Source: Nitrospirota bacterium (lineage in GTDB: Bacteria > Nitrospirota > Nitrospiria > Nitrospirales > UBA8639). From it: a stretch of DNA of 17,247 bases. The stretch covers positions 1 to 17,247 of the forward strand of contig QIMB01000457.1 in NCBI GenBank assembly GCA_003233615.1. Direction: 5' to 3'. Under the pieces are notes generated by a model. It saw only the letters and a program-made list of their open reading frames with translations. It was not told the DNA's origin and made no database searches. Below are positions 1-8,049 of the stretch, one piece after another (position 1 is the first letter of the stretch; each line of letters starts with the position of its first letter). Both the position numbers and the translations under genes were made by a program.

Positions 1-2298
1 TCTGTATTTTCAAGAACAAAGATCTGGAGCACAGACGAATCATCTTCGTCTGCACCAACCTTGTTCCATACGTCACAGAAGAATTCTCACATCCCATTGT
101 ATTTCAATTGTTTCGGCGGCAATTGGGAAGGTCAGATACACGCATTCAATGCCGAATCCTTTGAGTTACAGATTCAAGGATTTCCTCCGGTCAAAACAGG
201 ACACAAAATCCTTTTCCAGTGTTTTGGGATTACACCTCTCTTCCACGCACACCTACAAGAGGGCATTATTCAACGCGTGTGTGTCCACTCAGGATCCTCT
301 GCCTGGGAAGGAGTGACGAGAATCATCGTTCAAGCACATTCCTCACAGACAATAATGAGAACATCTCGTGAGCCCAAGATGGATTCTTCGCACACGGAAC
401 GAGTGAGCTTTATATGTGCGCAGGTTACTGAAGATGACGCTATAGCATATTCCGAAGTGGAAGCGACGACGCAGGATCTCATGAATAGGACGCTCCACGA
501 AATTTCTCACAAGAACAGTACTCACACAGCAGAAATTTCTACAATCGGAAACATTCAGAGTACAAAATTGTCAATCCTCAATGCTCATGGGCACACGATC
601 ATCGCCTATCATGATTATTCAACAGACAGCGATCTCTCAACCTTACCGGTTGCCGTCATTGCCCCTGGATATGGGGAAACGAAACGAGATTATCTGACTT
701 TAGCCTATTACTTTGCGAGTAACGGATTTCAGGTCATGCGGTATGACCATACCAATCATGTCGGAGAAAGCGATGGAGAGCACTATGATATCTCTCTGAC
801 CTCGATGAAAGAAGACTTTCAAGCCGTGACTCGGTATGTCAAGACGCGCTGGCCCATGCAACCACTTGTCGGCATCGCCGCAAGTTTGGCCTCACGTGTT
901 GCGATGAAAGCTGAGGCAGAATGTCCTTCCGTTTCACTGTTCATATCCCTTATGGGCATTATGGATGTTCAACAATCTTTGGCTATCGTCCATCAGGAAG
1001 ATTTATTTACTGGCTATCGCGACGGACACTTTCCCGAATCGGCTAATGTCCTTGGCTTTAACGTTAGCAACGTCTTTTTACAGGATGCATTCGAGAATCA
1101 ATTTTCCACTCTAGACAGTACCCTACACGATGTCGCATCCCTCACTACCCCGGTTGTCCTCGTTTCTGCAGGACGCGATGCCTGGGTGGATCGTCAAGAC
1201 ATCCACACGACGTCTCATGTTCTCGGTTCAAGATTAGTCAATCACCTCGTCGTACCTGATGCGCTCCATCGACTCCAAGAAAATCCGAAAGCTGCCAAAG
1301 CGACCTATCGATACGTCATTCAGCAATGCCATGAGCAATTAAACGTGACACCTCCACACAGTGTCATCAAGGACCCCAATCGTGTCATCCTTGGTCGTCA
1401 GAAGCGAGAAGAAAAATCCAGTCAGCAACAACAGTCTATGACAGAGGTGGGGCCAAATTTTTGGCAAGATTATCTTGGACATTTCCGGTCGATTTCGACC
1501 TGCCCCGACTATGTCAAATTATTGGATCATATGTTTCACGCCTTAGGTCCTATTACCTCGGGGCAGCACGTGTTAGATGCTGGCTGTGGAAATGGAAACG
1601 CCGGCTTGTTCTTTTTACATGAATGGCAAGCAGCAAGGAATAGCCCTCAACTGTTGCGAGGTGAATGCATCCGGTATGTCGGAGTCGACCTCGTTCCTGA
1701 GGCACTGAGAAAAGCTAAGGCTCAGATGACGCACATACTGAAAGAATTAGAGCAACGCCAGGTTACATGTACAGAAAATCTCCAGCTGTCTTGGGCGCAA
1801 GTCGATTTACGACACACACTCCCATTTGCTGACAATCAATTTGATCGAATTGTGTCAAATCTCGTACTGGGTTATGTCGATAACCCAGAGGTGGCCTTGC
1901 AGGAGTTATATCGAGTCCTCGCACCCGGTGGTCGGATGGTCCTCTCAAATTTAAAACCTAATGGAGACTTTTCCGGCATTTACCAGAATCTCATTGCATG
2001 TGCTGGTCAACCTGAGCAACGAGAAGAAGCTCGCCAATTATTACATAACTATGGAAAGATTCGACAAGCAGAGAAAGACGGGCAATTTCGTTTTTTTGAT
2101 GAAACGGAATGGAATACCAATCTTGATTCTTTAGGATGTCTTTCAGTCGGCGTCTATCCGACCTTTGCAAATCAAGCCTATCTCATTGTCTTAGAAAAAC
2201 CCTGCGTGACCACAAGTAATTCTCAAGGGGTTATGCGAAAAAACCTGCCATCACCAGAATCAGATCATCTACGGTGGTCTATTGAACAAGCTGCATAG
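1..2298 (+). CDS. LuxD-like acyl transferase/thioesterase fused to a class I SAM methyltransferase (5' end probably outside window)
   Basis: The reading frame is open from base 1. The first possible start inside the window is TTG at 61, with no Shine-Dalgarno sequence before it, so the gene probably begins upstream. Residues are numbered from TTG61. Residues ~10-110 form a beta-rich stretch, perhaps PilZ-like (weak). Residues ~165-430 resemble LuxD, the myristoyl-ACP thioesterase of bacterial luciferase operons, with matching segments around APGYGETKRDY, RYDHTNHVGESDG and GIAASLASRVA. The expected triad is present: Ser275 (LuxD Ser114), Asp373 in GRDAWVD (Asp211) and His403 in DALHRLQEN (His241). 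A Gln/Ser-rich linker (~455-465) leads to a Rossmann methyltransferase with motif I VLDAGCGNG at 504-512, VGVDLVPEAL for the SAM ribose, FDRIVSNLVLGYV, and RVLAPGGRMVLSNL. I infer that a fatty-acyl chain is released or transferred and a product methylated. The substrate is unknown. Domain calls are fairly sure; the pathway is not. Confidence 0.82.
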   Translation, partial: SVFSRTKIWSTDESSSSAPTLFHTSQKNSHIPLYFNCFGGNWEGQIHAFNAESFELQIQGFPPVKTGHKILFQCFGITPLFHAHLQEGIIQRVCVHSGSSAWEGVTRIIVQAHSSQTIMRTSREPKMDSSHTERVSFICAQVTEDDAIAYSEVEATTQDLMNRTLHEISHKNSTHTAEISTIGNIQSTKLSILNAHGHTIIAYHDYSTDSDLSTLPVAVIAPGYGETKRDYLTLAYYFASNGFQVMRYDHTNHVGESDGEHYDISLTSMKEDFQAVTRYVKTRWPMQPLVGIAASLASRVAMKAEAECPSVSLFISLMGIMDVQQSLAIVHQEDLFTGYRDGHFPESANVLGFNVSNVFLQDAFENQFSTLDSTLHDVASLTTPVVLVSAGRDAWVDRQDIHTTSHVLGSRLVNHLVVPDALHRLQENPKAAKATYRYVIQQCHEQLNVTPPHSVIKDPNRVILGRQKREEKSSQQQQSMTEVGPNFWQDYLGHFRSISTCPDYVKLLDHMFHALGPITSGQHVLDAGCGNGNAGLFFLHEWQAARNSPQLLRGECIRYVGVDLVPEALRKAKAQMTHILKELEQRQVTCTENLQLSWAQVDLRHTLPFADNQFDRIVSNLVLGYVDNPEVALQELYRVLAPGGRMVLSNLKPNGDFSGIYQNLIACAGQPEQREEARQLLHNYGKIRQAEKDGQFRFFDETEWNTNLDSLGCLSVGVYPTFANQAYLIVLEKPCVTTSNSQGVMRKNLPSPESDHLRWSIEQAA

Positions 2299-2449
2299 AG
2301 ATCTCTCTCGTGCTTTTCTTGGATCATGCAGAATATATGGCTCTACCCTCTACATTGAGCATCATTCTGAACTGATGAATCCTGATTGAGTCATTGAACC
2401 TCTGAGGATGACAAAAAAAGACCTAGTGGGAGATACCCTCAATAGAATT

Positions 2450-2532
2450 GTCATGCTGAGCAGCGCGAAGCATCTGGCTGCGCCATAGACTCGTTGGGCT
2501 GGGCTCAGATCCTTCGCTGCTCTCAGGATGAC
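2450..2532. repeat. Dispersed-type palindromic repeat
   Basis: The left arm (2450-2476, beginning gtcatgctgag) and the right arm (2506-2532, ending ctcaggatgac) are imperfect reverse complements, matching at 21 of 27 positions without gaps. They enclose a ~29-bp centre. From memory, the outer motif gtcat-n-ctgag...ctcag-n-atgac is typical of short palindromic repeats scattered between genes in many bacterial genomes. No coding content is seen. A transcript would form a long hairpin here, 152 bp after the stop of the preceding gene. Confidence 0.65.
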
Positions 2533-2666
2533 TCAGGAGAGACTCGGGGCCTTCTCATCCTCGAACCATCATTTGTGTATGATGCGATTTCTCTCGTGCC
2601 TTGCTTCCCCTACTTTGCGAATCGCAAGGTTCTTTACTTCTTGTCTGATTTATTGTCCAATAGGTT

Positions 2667-2835
2667 CTAGGAGCCTGTCGGACTTAGGAGGAATCGGCTG
2701 TAAAAGTGTCTAAACAGTTCATATTTCACTGATTTCTTGGACCATAGTCCCACTATGGGCCGGCGAAATCCTCAAAATCTGACCTCGCTTAGCCGCTTTT
2801 TCGCTCTCGATTCCCTAAGTCCCACAGGCTCCTAG
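2667..2835. mobile_element. MITE-like element with long terminal inverted repeats
   Basis: Left end: ctag followed by gagcctgtcggacttaggag (2667-2690), continuing to about 2697. Right end: tcgattccctaagtcccaca then ggctcctag (2807-2835). The right end reverse-complements to ctaggagcctgtgggactta, so the ends pair over about 29 bases with one substitution near the outside and one or two small length differences near the inside. CTAG at both outer borders may be a 4-bp target duplication, but CTAG is itself a palindrome, so this cannot be decided from one copy. The interior (~110 bp) codes for nothing and holds a perfect 7-bp hairpin (ccatagt-ccc-actatgg, 2742-2758). It is too short for a transposase, so any movement would depend on one encoded elsewhere. 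Confidence 0.72.
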
Positions 2836-2879
2836 TAAAGAAACAACGGACAAGCCCTATCACCTCGCAATTGTAATAC

Positions 2880-5057
2880 GTGGATTTCTACGCATTTAGT
2901 GGTCTTCTGACTGGTCTCGCCTCAACGGTCTCGGGGATTCTTGTTTTTGGCAAAAACAGGTCAAATCTCAAACATCAAGCCTACGCTCTCTATTGTTTAG
3001 CTGCTTCCACGTGGGGCTATGGATATTGGGCATGGCATCTTTCGTCATCCCAGGAAGAAGCGCTTTTCTGTGTTCGGCTCTTAATGGTCGGTGCCATCTT
3101 TCTTCCTGTTACCTACTTATTTCATGTCCTGACCTTATTGGGACGGGTAGAAGCCCACAAATGGCTATTACGACTTGGGTGGGGACTGAGCCTATTCTTT
3201 TTCTTTGTCAACTTTACGCCGTATTTTGTTGCAGATGTTCATCCAACGGGGAATTTCCCGTATTGGCCTGCACCAGGACCATTTTTTCACTTCTATCTTC
3301 TGGGGTTTTGCGTCCTTTCCATATACGGAACATGGTTATTATTTCAAGGAGCGCTGCTACGACATGAAAGTGAACGATCACGGTTTTTTCTTCTCACGCT
3401 TGGCTCTGGTATTGCCCATATCGGAGGATTCACGACATTTCCACTGTGGTACGGCATCAATATCCCCCCAAATGGCGCGATCCTTATTACCGTCTATACG
3501 TCTGTTGTCGCGTATACCCTTCTTCGATATAGATTTCTTGATTTAGGAACAGCGCTTGAACGAGGCATTATCACAAGCCTGCTCATTGTTTTGGTGGCCC
3601 TTCCCGCCTTTCCTATTCTCCTGCTCGGCCAACAATGGTATTTAGGGTCCATTAATGTCGGGTATTCTCTCGTAGAACTGCTTGTGTTACTCCTGCTGGT
3701 ATTTGGCGCTTCTTCATTAAAAACGCAGGCGAAAACATTTATCTCGAAAGCATTATTTAAAGAACGATATGATCAATATACGACCATAGTGAATTTCTCA
3801 AAATCGCTGGTCTCCATTTTAGAGTTACAGGATTTGACGTCCACGATTGTCCAATCCATTTGTCCAACGTTAGGACTGCAATGGGGGACATTATATTTAC
3901 GCAAGATAGGAAGCCGAGATTATCAACCAGTTTCCAGCTTTGGAAGACCGTTGACTGATTTTTCAAGCATAGATCTGGGGCAGACGTCTGCGTTAGAAGA
4001 CCGTTGGAGAGAAGGGATTTCTAGCTTTGTCGTTGATGAATTAAAAAAATCCATGATAGATTCTGAGTCACAGTCCATCATCGCACAACTTGCCACAATT
4101 GAGACCGAGGTATGTTTGCCCTTGGTCAACAAGAACAGATTGCTCGGCTTTTGCGCATTTGGACCGATGGAAAATAGCAGTGAGAGGTATACGACGCAAG
4201 AATTAGAATTGCTGACCACGTTGGCCCACGAAGCCTCCGTGGCGCTGGACAATGCACTGCTCTATGAAGAGCTCAAGCACTCTCAATCATTGGTGCGCCG
4301 AACTGACCGACTTCGTTCTCTTGAGACAATGGCGGGAGGATTGGCCCACGAAATCCGAAATCCTTTAACATCGATTAAGGCCTTTGTGGACTTAGCGCCT
4401 GAACGAAAGGACGATGATCAATTTTTAGCCCGTTTCAGCAAAGTGGTGAAGGAAGATGTCTGTCGAATTGAACGACTCACTCGCGAGATTTTGGATTATG
4501 CGAAACCCATAGAACCATTTTTACGAGAGGAGGATCTGAACGACATTCTGGAATCCTGTTTATATACACTCAGGGTTCGACCCTCGCATGAACTCATTGT
4601 GGTTGAAACTGATCTGGTTCAGGATTTGCCAAAAATATTTGCCGATCGGCAACAGCTAAAGCAGGTCTTCCTCAATTTTTTGTTTAATGCTGTTGAGGCC
4701 ATGTTGCCAGATGGCGGAGTCTTAACGGTTCGGACTCGACATCTCAAATTCCATGACAAACCCGACTGGGTCCAAGTTGAAATTCTAGACGCAGGATCCG
4801 GAATTGCCCCTGAAGATATCGAACATATCTTTGACCCGTTTTTTACGACAAAACATGAAAGTGAGGAGCATGAAGGAACAGGGCTAGGCTTGGCCATAGC
4901 CCATCAAATCATTCAAGAGCACAAGGGAAAGATTGAAGTGCAAAGCGTGAAGGGACGAGGCACGACATTTTTCGTCAGTTTGCCAAGCTCCCAATCTGCA
5001 GCTCTCTCTCCTGTAAAAGCCTCTGGAGGCACGACGCATAATCCTCAGCAATTATAA
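2880..5057 (+). CDS. Membrane sensor histidine kinase (multi-TM, GAF, HisKA, HATPase_c)
   Basis: This is an inner-membrane sensor kinase of a two-component system, 725 residues. The GTG start follows an in-frame TAA by one codon, so it cannot begin earlier. No clear ribosome binding site is seen. Residues 1-~285 carry about seven to nine hydrophobic helices, reminiscent of the 7TM histidine-kinase input domain. Residues ~295-455 look like a GAF domain. HisKA follows with the H-box GGLAHEIRNP, phospho-acceptor His490. The ATPase has N-box FLNFLFNAVEAM, G1 LDAGSGIAPED, F-box FDPFFTTK and G2 GTGLGLAIAH (~666-675), so it appears catalytically complete. The overall plan resembles PrsK-type kinases of the PEP-CTERM/exosortase system, but the kinase core is of general NtrB type, so I do not name it. 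No response regulator lies next to it. The gene converges on the O-methyltransferase with a 28-bp gap and no obvious terminator. Confidence 0.93.
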   Translation: MDFYAFSGLLTGLASTVSGILVFGKNRSNLKHQAYALYCLAASTWGYGYWAWHLSSSQEEALFCVRLLMVGAIFLPVTYLFHVLTLLGRVEAHKWLLRLGWGLSLFFFFVNFTPYFVADVHPTGNFPYWPAPGPFFHFYLLGFCVLSIYGTWLLFQGALLRHESERSRFFLLTLGSGIAHIGGFTTFPLWYGINIPPNGAILITVYTSVVAYTLLRYRFLDLGTALERGIITSLLIVLVALPAFPILLLGQQWYLGSINVGYSLVELLVLLLLVFGASSLKTQAKTFISKALFKERYDQYTTIVNFSKSLVSILELQDLTSTIVQSICPTLGLQWGTLYLRKIGSRDYQPVSSFGRPLTDFSSIDLGQTSALEDRWREGISSFVVDELKKSMIDSESQSIIAQLATIETEVCLPLVNKNRLLGFCAFGPMENSSERYTTQELELLTTLAHEASVALDNALLYEELKHSQSLVRRTDRLRSLETMAGGLAHEIRNPLTSIKAFVDLAPERKDDDQFLARFSKVVKEDVCRIERLTREILDYAKPIEPFLREEDLNDILESCLYTLRVRPSHELIVVETDLVQDLPKIFADRQQLKQVFLNFLFNAVEAMLPDGGVLTVRTRHLKFHDKPDWVQVEILDAGSGIAPEDIEHIFDPFFTTKHESEEHEGTGLGLAIAHQIIQEHKGKIEVQSVKGRGTTFFVSLPSSQSAALSPVKASGGTTHNPQQL

Positions 5058-5085
5058 CCATGAGACTTCCCTATCACACCTCTCC

Positions 5086-6102
5086 TTATGTTGACTGTCG
5101 TGCTTCGAGTAGTTGCCCCTCCCAATCACCAGTTCCCTTTTTCAAACGAATGATGCGTGTGCGATTCAAGCCAGCTTTGTGTAACCACCGACGCACATCT
5201 TGTAGAGGATAGGTGTTACCAGTGTCTGTATAGAGGAGCATCGTGACCGCAAACAGATTTGTTTCCAACGGCCGAAGCCCTTGAGGATCTTGCAAGAAGG
5301 TATCTTGGATGAGAAGACGACCACCAGGCTTGAGCGCTCGTTTGATTTTCTTAAAGACTTTAAGATTTTCGGATGGCGAGTAGATGTGGAGAACATTGGA
5401 ATACCATACAATATCGTAGGTTCCAGAGATTTGATCCGTCATGAAATTCCCTGCTTGCAAGGCGAGTCTTGTTTCTACGGAATCCTGTTTTGCCAGCATC
5501 TGTGCAACCTCTAGAGCAGCTGGGCGATCCATCACCATCGCTTGCAATTTCGGATTGGCCTTCAAAAAAGCTAAGGCATAGGTGCCTGGGCCACCTCCCA
5601 GATCCAGCAGTGAACGGGCTGTTTTCATAGAGACTTGTTTTGCAACGTGTTGCGCCGGCTCTTGAGACCGATGGTGCATGGCCCAGGAAAATGATCGACG
5701 ATATTCAGGCGTTTCAGGTTCTTGACTGTCGACAGGAATGCCAGTTTTGACCACCTCAGTAAGCCTAGACCATTCCCCCCATTGACGCTTCATGAGCTGC
5801 AAATAGTCCCCGCGATAATCTGCGCTCTCTTCTTGTAGAAATTGATTGACCATCGCACTCGTTCGATAACGACCCAACGCTGGCACCAACAGGCCCACGC
5901 TTGCCAAACTTCGGCAAAGAATATGTAAGCCCCGTGCACTCACTTTCACACGCTTGGCTAAGTGAGGAATGGACCATTCCCGACGTCCCATCACATTAAA
6001 GAGGTCCAAATCCAAGGCAGAGAAAATGACCCGAGATACGCGAAAACCATAGATCAGCTCGCGAAACTGTTTGAACGACTGTAGCGTTGGTTTGGGAGAC
6101 AT
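5086..6102 (-). CDS. O-methyltransferase of the CrtF/acetylserotonin (methyltransferase_2) type
   Basis: This is a SAM-dependent small-molecule methyltransferase, 338 residues, close to the usual length. The N-terminal ~95 residues form the dimerisation/winged-helix part (IPHLAKRVKVSARGLHILCRSLASVGLL, residues ~45-72, is a typical helix-turn-helix-like stretch). The Rossmann domain has motif I LLDLGGGPGTY at about 165-175, an acidic ribose-binding loop MVMDRPAAL, DIVWYSNVLHIY, and ALKPGGRLLIQDTFL. The frame allows a TTG one codon earlier (6105), but ATG at 6102 is the better start. No strong ribosome binding site is seen. It is 43 bp downstream of the 145-residue gene on the same strand and may end that operon. 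Hydroxyneurosporene, quinone-like or other phenolic acceptors are known for the family, and nothing here identifies the acceptor. Confidence 0.88.
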   Translation of the reverse strand: MSPKPTLQSFKQFRELIYGFRVSRVIFSALDLDLFNVMGRREWSIPHLAKRVKVSARGLHILCRSLASVGLLVPALGRYRTSAMVNQFLQEESADYRGDYLQLMKRQWGEWSRLTEVVKTGIPVDSQEPETPEYRRSFSWAMHHRSQEPAQHVAKQVSMKTARSLLDLGGGPGTYALAFLKANPKLQAMVMDRPAALEVAQMLAKQDSVETRLALQAGNFMTDQISGTYDIVWYSNVLHIYSPSENLKVFKKIKRALKPGGRLLIQDTFLQDPQGLRPLETNLFAVTMLLYTDTGNTYPLQDVRRWLHKAGLNRTRIIRLKKGTGDWEGQLLEARQST

Positions 6103-6118
6103 CAATAAAATGTGGGAT

Positions 6119-6137
6119 TAAGTTACTGAATAACTTA
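6119..6137. repeat. Small AT-rich inverted repeat before the O-methyltransferase
   Basis: The arms taagtta and taactta form a perfect 7-bp inverted repeat around ctgaa, 17 bp upstream of the O-methyltransferase start and just after the stop of the gene before it. It has no T-run typical of a terminator in the minus-strand direction. It could be an operator or chance in AT-rich DNA. Confidence 0.3.
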
Positions 6138-6145
6138 GTTCTATT

Positions 6146-6583
6146 TTACGCGCGGAACCAGGTTTGGCAGGTTTGTATTTTGTGGAGCACATCAGAAATA
6201 TTTCCCAGATCTATGTTCTGTTCAAAATTGGCTGCCACGAAGTCATCAGTCATTTCCATGCGTTCGGTAAATCCTTCCGCCAGGAGTTTTCGACGGTATT
6301 TTGACGTTGTTTGTTGAAGGAAAAATTTCACCTGTTTGGCTAATTCATCATTCCCTAAGTCTTCGGGAGTCTCATCGGAAAGCATACTTTTCATGTCATC
6401 CAAATCGTATCCTGCTACACACACGAATCGGCCATCAGGAGTGATTTCCAGTAACCAATCTTCATCAGGCAAGGATAAGGTCAGAGGTTCGGTTTCTTGA
6501 GAATCAACCCACCCGGGAATTTCTGCCAGAAGTGACGACCGTAGTGCATGCCAATGGGGAGAGATCGAATTGGTGTCAGACAT
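6146..6583 (-). CDS. Uncharacterised acidic protein, ~145 residues
   Basis: I do not recognise the family. The protein is soluble, with no signal peptide or membrane segment. The first half has a beta-like core (PLTLSLPDEDWLLEITPDGRFVCVAG), and the second half is helical (DELAKQVKFFLQQTTSKYRRKLL). ATG at 6583 gives an 8-bp overlap (ATGTCTGA) with the TPR gene upstream. An in-frame ATG at 6604 would add seven residues (MNPMNLL), and neither has a good ribosome binding site, so the start is uncertain. The overlap suggests translational coupling and perhaps a shared function with the TPR protein. Confidence 0.72.
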   Translation of the reverse strand: MSDTNSISPHWHALRSSLLAEIPGWVDSQETEPLTLSLPDEDWLLEITPDGRFVCVAGYDLDDMKSMLSDETPEDLGNDELAKQVKFFLQQTTSKYRRKLLAEGFTERMEMTDDFVAANFEQNIDLGNISDVLHKIQTCQTWFRA

Positions 6584-7379
6584 AAGAAGATTCATCGGAT
6601 TCATGTAATCGAGACATCAAGGCCTCGAGGCGTTGTGTATTTTCAGCTAGTTTGGGGAGTTGATATTTTTCATCAACCCGTACCACTTTTTGTAAGTAAT
6701 GGACAGCCTTTCCCAACTCCCCTCGTGCATCATGGCAACTGACCAACAAATACCAGGCCCCACCCATCCGCAATTCATCCTTCAATCGTCTCGCCACATC
6801 CAAGCTGGTTAAGATGCACGATTGTGCCTCGTCAAAACGGTGCTGACTCATATACAAACGCCCCATCATACGAAACACGTCAGCTTGCCCCGCTTCATTG
6901 CCCACACGGCGCATTAAGACCAAAGATTCCTGGTAAAAAGATAAAGCCTCAGCCTCGTGTCCGGTTTCTCGTGCGACGAGACCTAAATCAGAGAGCAACA
7001 CCGCCTTGCCAGCAAAATCCGACAAAAGATTCATGAGATCCAAGGCTTCTAAGTAATAAGCCCGAGCACGTTCCCACTCACCTGCGTCTGCCGATAAATT
7101 CCCTAAGTTAGCTAATGTCGTGCTAATCCCTCGATCTTCACCAAGAATTTTCTGTAGTTCAAGCACTTCAGTGTAGTACGAGCGAGCTTGTTCACGACGT
7201 CCACTAACGGCACAAATATTTCCGAGATTGCCTAATGTCGTAGCCATGGCTCGTTGATCTCCACTTTTACTGTCGACTTCAAGAGCTTTGGAATAACAGT
7301 GAAAGGCCTCGGTATAAAAGCCTTTGGAAAAATGTTGATTGCCTAACACATTGAGATCAGCAGATTGAGACCAGGCCAT
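6576..7379 (-). CDS. Tetratricopeptide (TPR) repeat protein
   Basis: 267 residues made almost wholly of about six TPR-like units with a ~40-residue period, of the kinesin-light-chain type. Examples are LGNLGNICAVSGRREQARSY, LANLGNLSADAGEWERARAY, LSDLGLVARETGHEAEALSF and MMGRLYMSQHRFDEAQSC. Each shows the Gly/Ala-Tyr-Ala spacing of helix-turn-helix TPRs. It has no signal peptide or transmembrane helix, so it is probably a cytoplasmic scaffold for protein contacts. ATG at 7379 is chosen over an in-frame GTG at 7394 because GGGAG lies 8 nt upstream of the ATG. It overlaps the next gene by 8 bp and lies 70 bp downstream of the MBL-fold gene. The partner is unknown. Confidence 0.85.
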   Translation of the reverse strand: MAWSQSADLNVLGNQHFSKGFYTEAFHCYSKALEVDSKSGDQRAMATTLGNLGNICAVSGRREQARSYYTEVLELQKILGEDRGISTTLANLGNLSADAGEWERARAYYLEALDLMNLLSDFAGKAVLLSDLGLVARETGHEAEALSFYQESLVLMRRVGNEAGQADVFRMMGRLYMSQHRFDEAQSCILTSLDVARRLKDELRMGGAWYLLVSCHDARGELGKAVHYLQKVVRVDEKYQLPKLAENTQRLEALMSRLHESDESSYV

Positions 7380-7387
7380 CGTCGTTA

Positions 7388-7392
7388 CTCCC
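7388..7392 (-). promoter_or_regulatory. Ribosome binding site deciding the TPR gene start
   Basis: GGGAG on the minus strand stands 8 nt before ATG 7379. It overlaps the alternative GTG at 7394, which makes that GTG an unlikely start. Confidence 0.6.
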
Positions 7393-7449
7393 ACACCGGA
7401 TGAACAGAAAAAGAGTCACGAAGAGCGAGAGAGGTCATTGTTGGTTCTT

Positions 7450-8049
7450 TTATGCTTGAGCAAGCACCTGTTCAAGAAGCCCTTTGGCTCCGGATACAAT
7501 AGAAGCCCCATCGCCAACGATCAGACTGTCGAAGTCATATTTCAATAATCGTCGTAAGCCTTCACGGGCTTGATTAATATCTGTATATTTTTCTGGAGGA
7601 AGGAGACGCAAGGCACCTTCGGGATTTCCTATGATGGCATCTCCAACAATCAGAATGCCTTTTCCTGTTTGCAAAAACAATGCGCTTTCCCCTGGAGATT
7701 TTTGATGCGCCAATTGCACAATCCAAATGCCACCTGGAAGCAATTCCCCATCTTGACATGTCTTATCAATCGTGAGAGCCATGTCCTTGGCATCTAATTC
7801 AGGCACCATCACGGTACAATCAAATTCTTCTCGCAACTGCGCTGTTTCTCGCTCATGATCACGATTCGTCACGATAATGTAATCGACTGGACCTCCTTGA
7901 CGAGCAAACGCGATATCGCCAGCCGTCATGGGGGGAGGATCGACAAGGATTCGATGTTCGCCAACCGTCAACAAATGGCCATTGAAATCAATCTGTTTTT
8001 CTTCTGAGAACCACGACCACTCCCAGATATTAGGAAGCAGGGCCTTCAT
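7450..8049 (-). CDS. MBL-fold-like metallohydrolase with altered metal motifs
   Basis: 199 residues that follow the metallo-beta-lactamase fold order: N-terminal strand pairs (HLLTVGEHRILVDPPP, ~25-40), motif 2 as TNRDHERE (~61-68) in place of HxHxDH, motif 3 as AHQKSPGES (~114-122), motif 4 as VGDAIIGNPEG (~135-145), and VGDGAS (~178-183) where a His is usual. Asp and His of motif 2, His115 and Asp137 remain, while the first two histidines and the last one are replaced. From memory, NRDH and GDG occur in a whole subfamily, so this is probably not decay, but the activity may differ from classical hydrolases. The start ATG overlaps the stop of the 87-residue gene as ATGA, a sign of coupled translation. 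Confidence 0.78.
   Translation of the reverse strand: MKALLPNIWEWSWFSEEKQIDFNGHLLTVGEHRILVDPPPMTAGDIAFARQGGPVDYIIVTNRDHERETAQLREEFDCTVMVPELDAKDMALTIDKTCQDGELLPGGIWIVQLAHQKSPGESALFLQTGKGILIVGDAIIGNPEGALRLLPPEKYTDINQAREGLRRLLKYDFDSLIVGDGASIVSGAKGLLEQVLAQA

Larger units (their letters stand above)
2299..2879. other. 581-bp gene-free region filled with repeats
   Basis: There is no convincing gene between the acyl-transferase/methyltransferase and the histidine kinase. The region holds a palindromic repeat at 2450-2532, a possible degenerate copy of it at about 2362-2412 (arms tcattctgaa and ctgaggatgac), and a 169-bp MITE-like element at 2667-2835. A 61-codon frame at 2528-2713 starts inside one repeat and ends inside the other, has no ribosome binding site and no recognisable sequence, and is left out. 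The promoter of the histidine kinase must lie in or near the MITE, because only 44 bp separate the element from the GTG start. Confidence 0.7.

Noticed and set aside
2528..2713. 61-codon plus-strand frame in the gap before the histidine kinase
   Set aside because: It begins inside one palindromic repeat and ends inside the MITE-like element, has no ribosome binding site, and shows no recognisable protein sequence.
3923..4252. 109-codon minus-strand frame inside the histidine kinase
   Set aside because: It is a shadow of the GAF-domain coding sequence, with no ribosome site or family resemblance.
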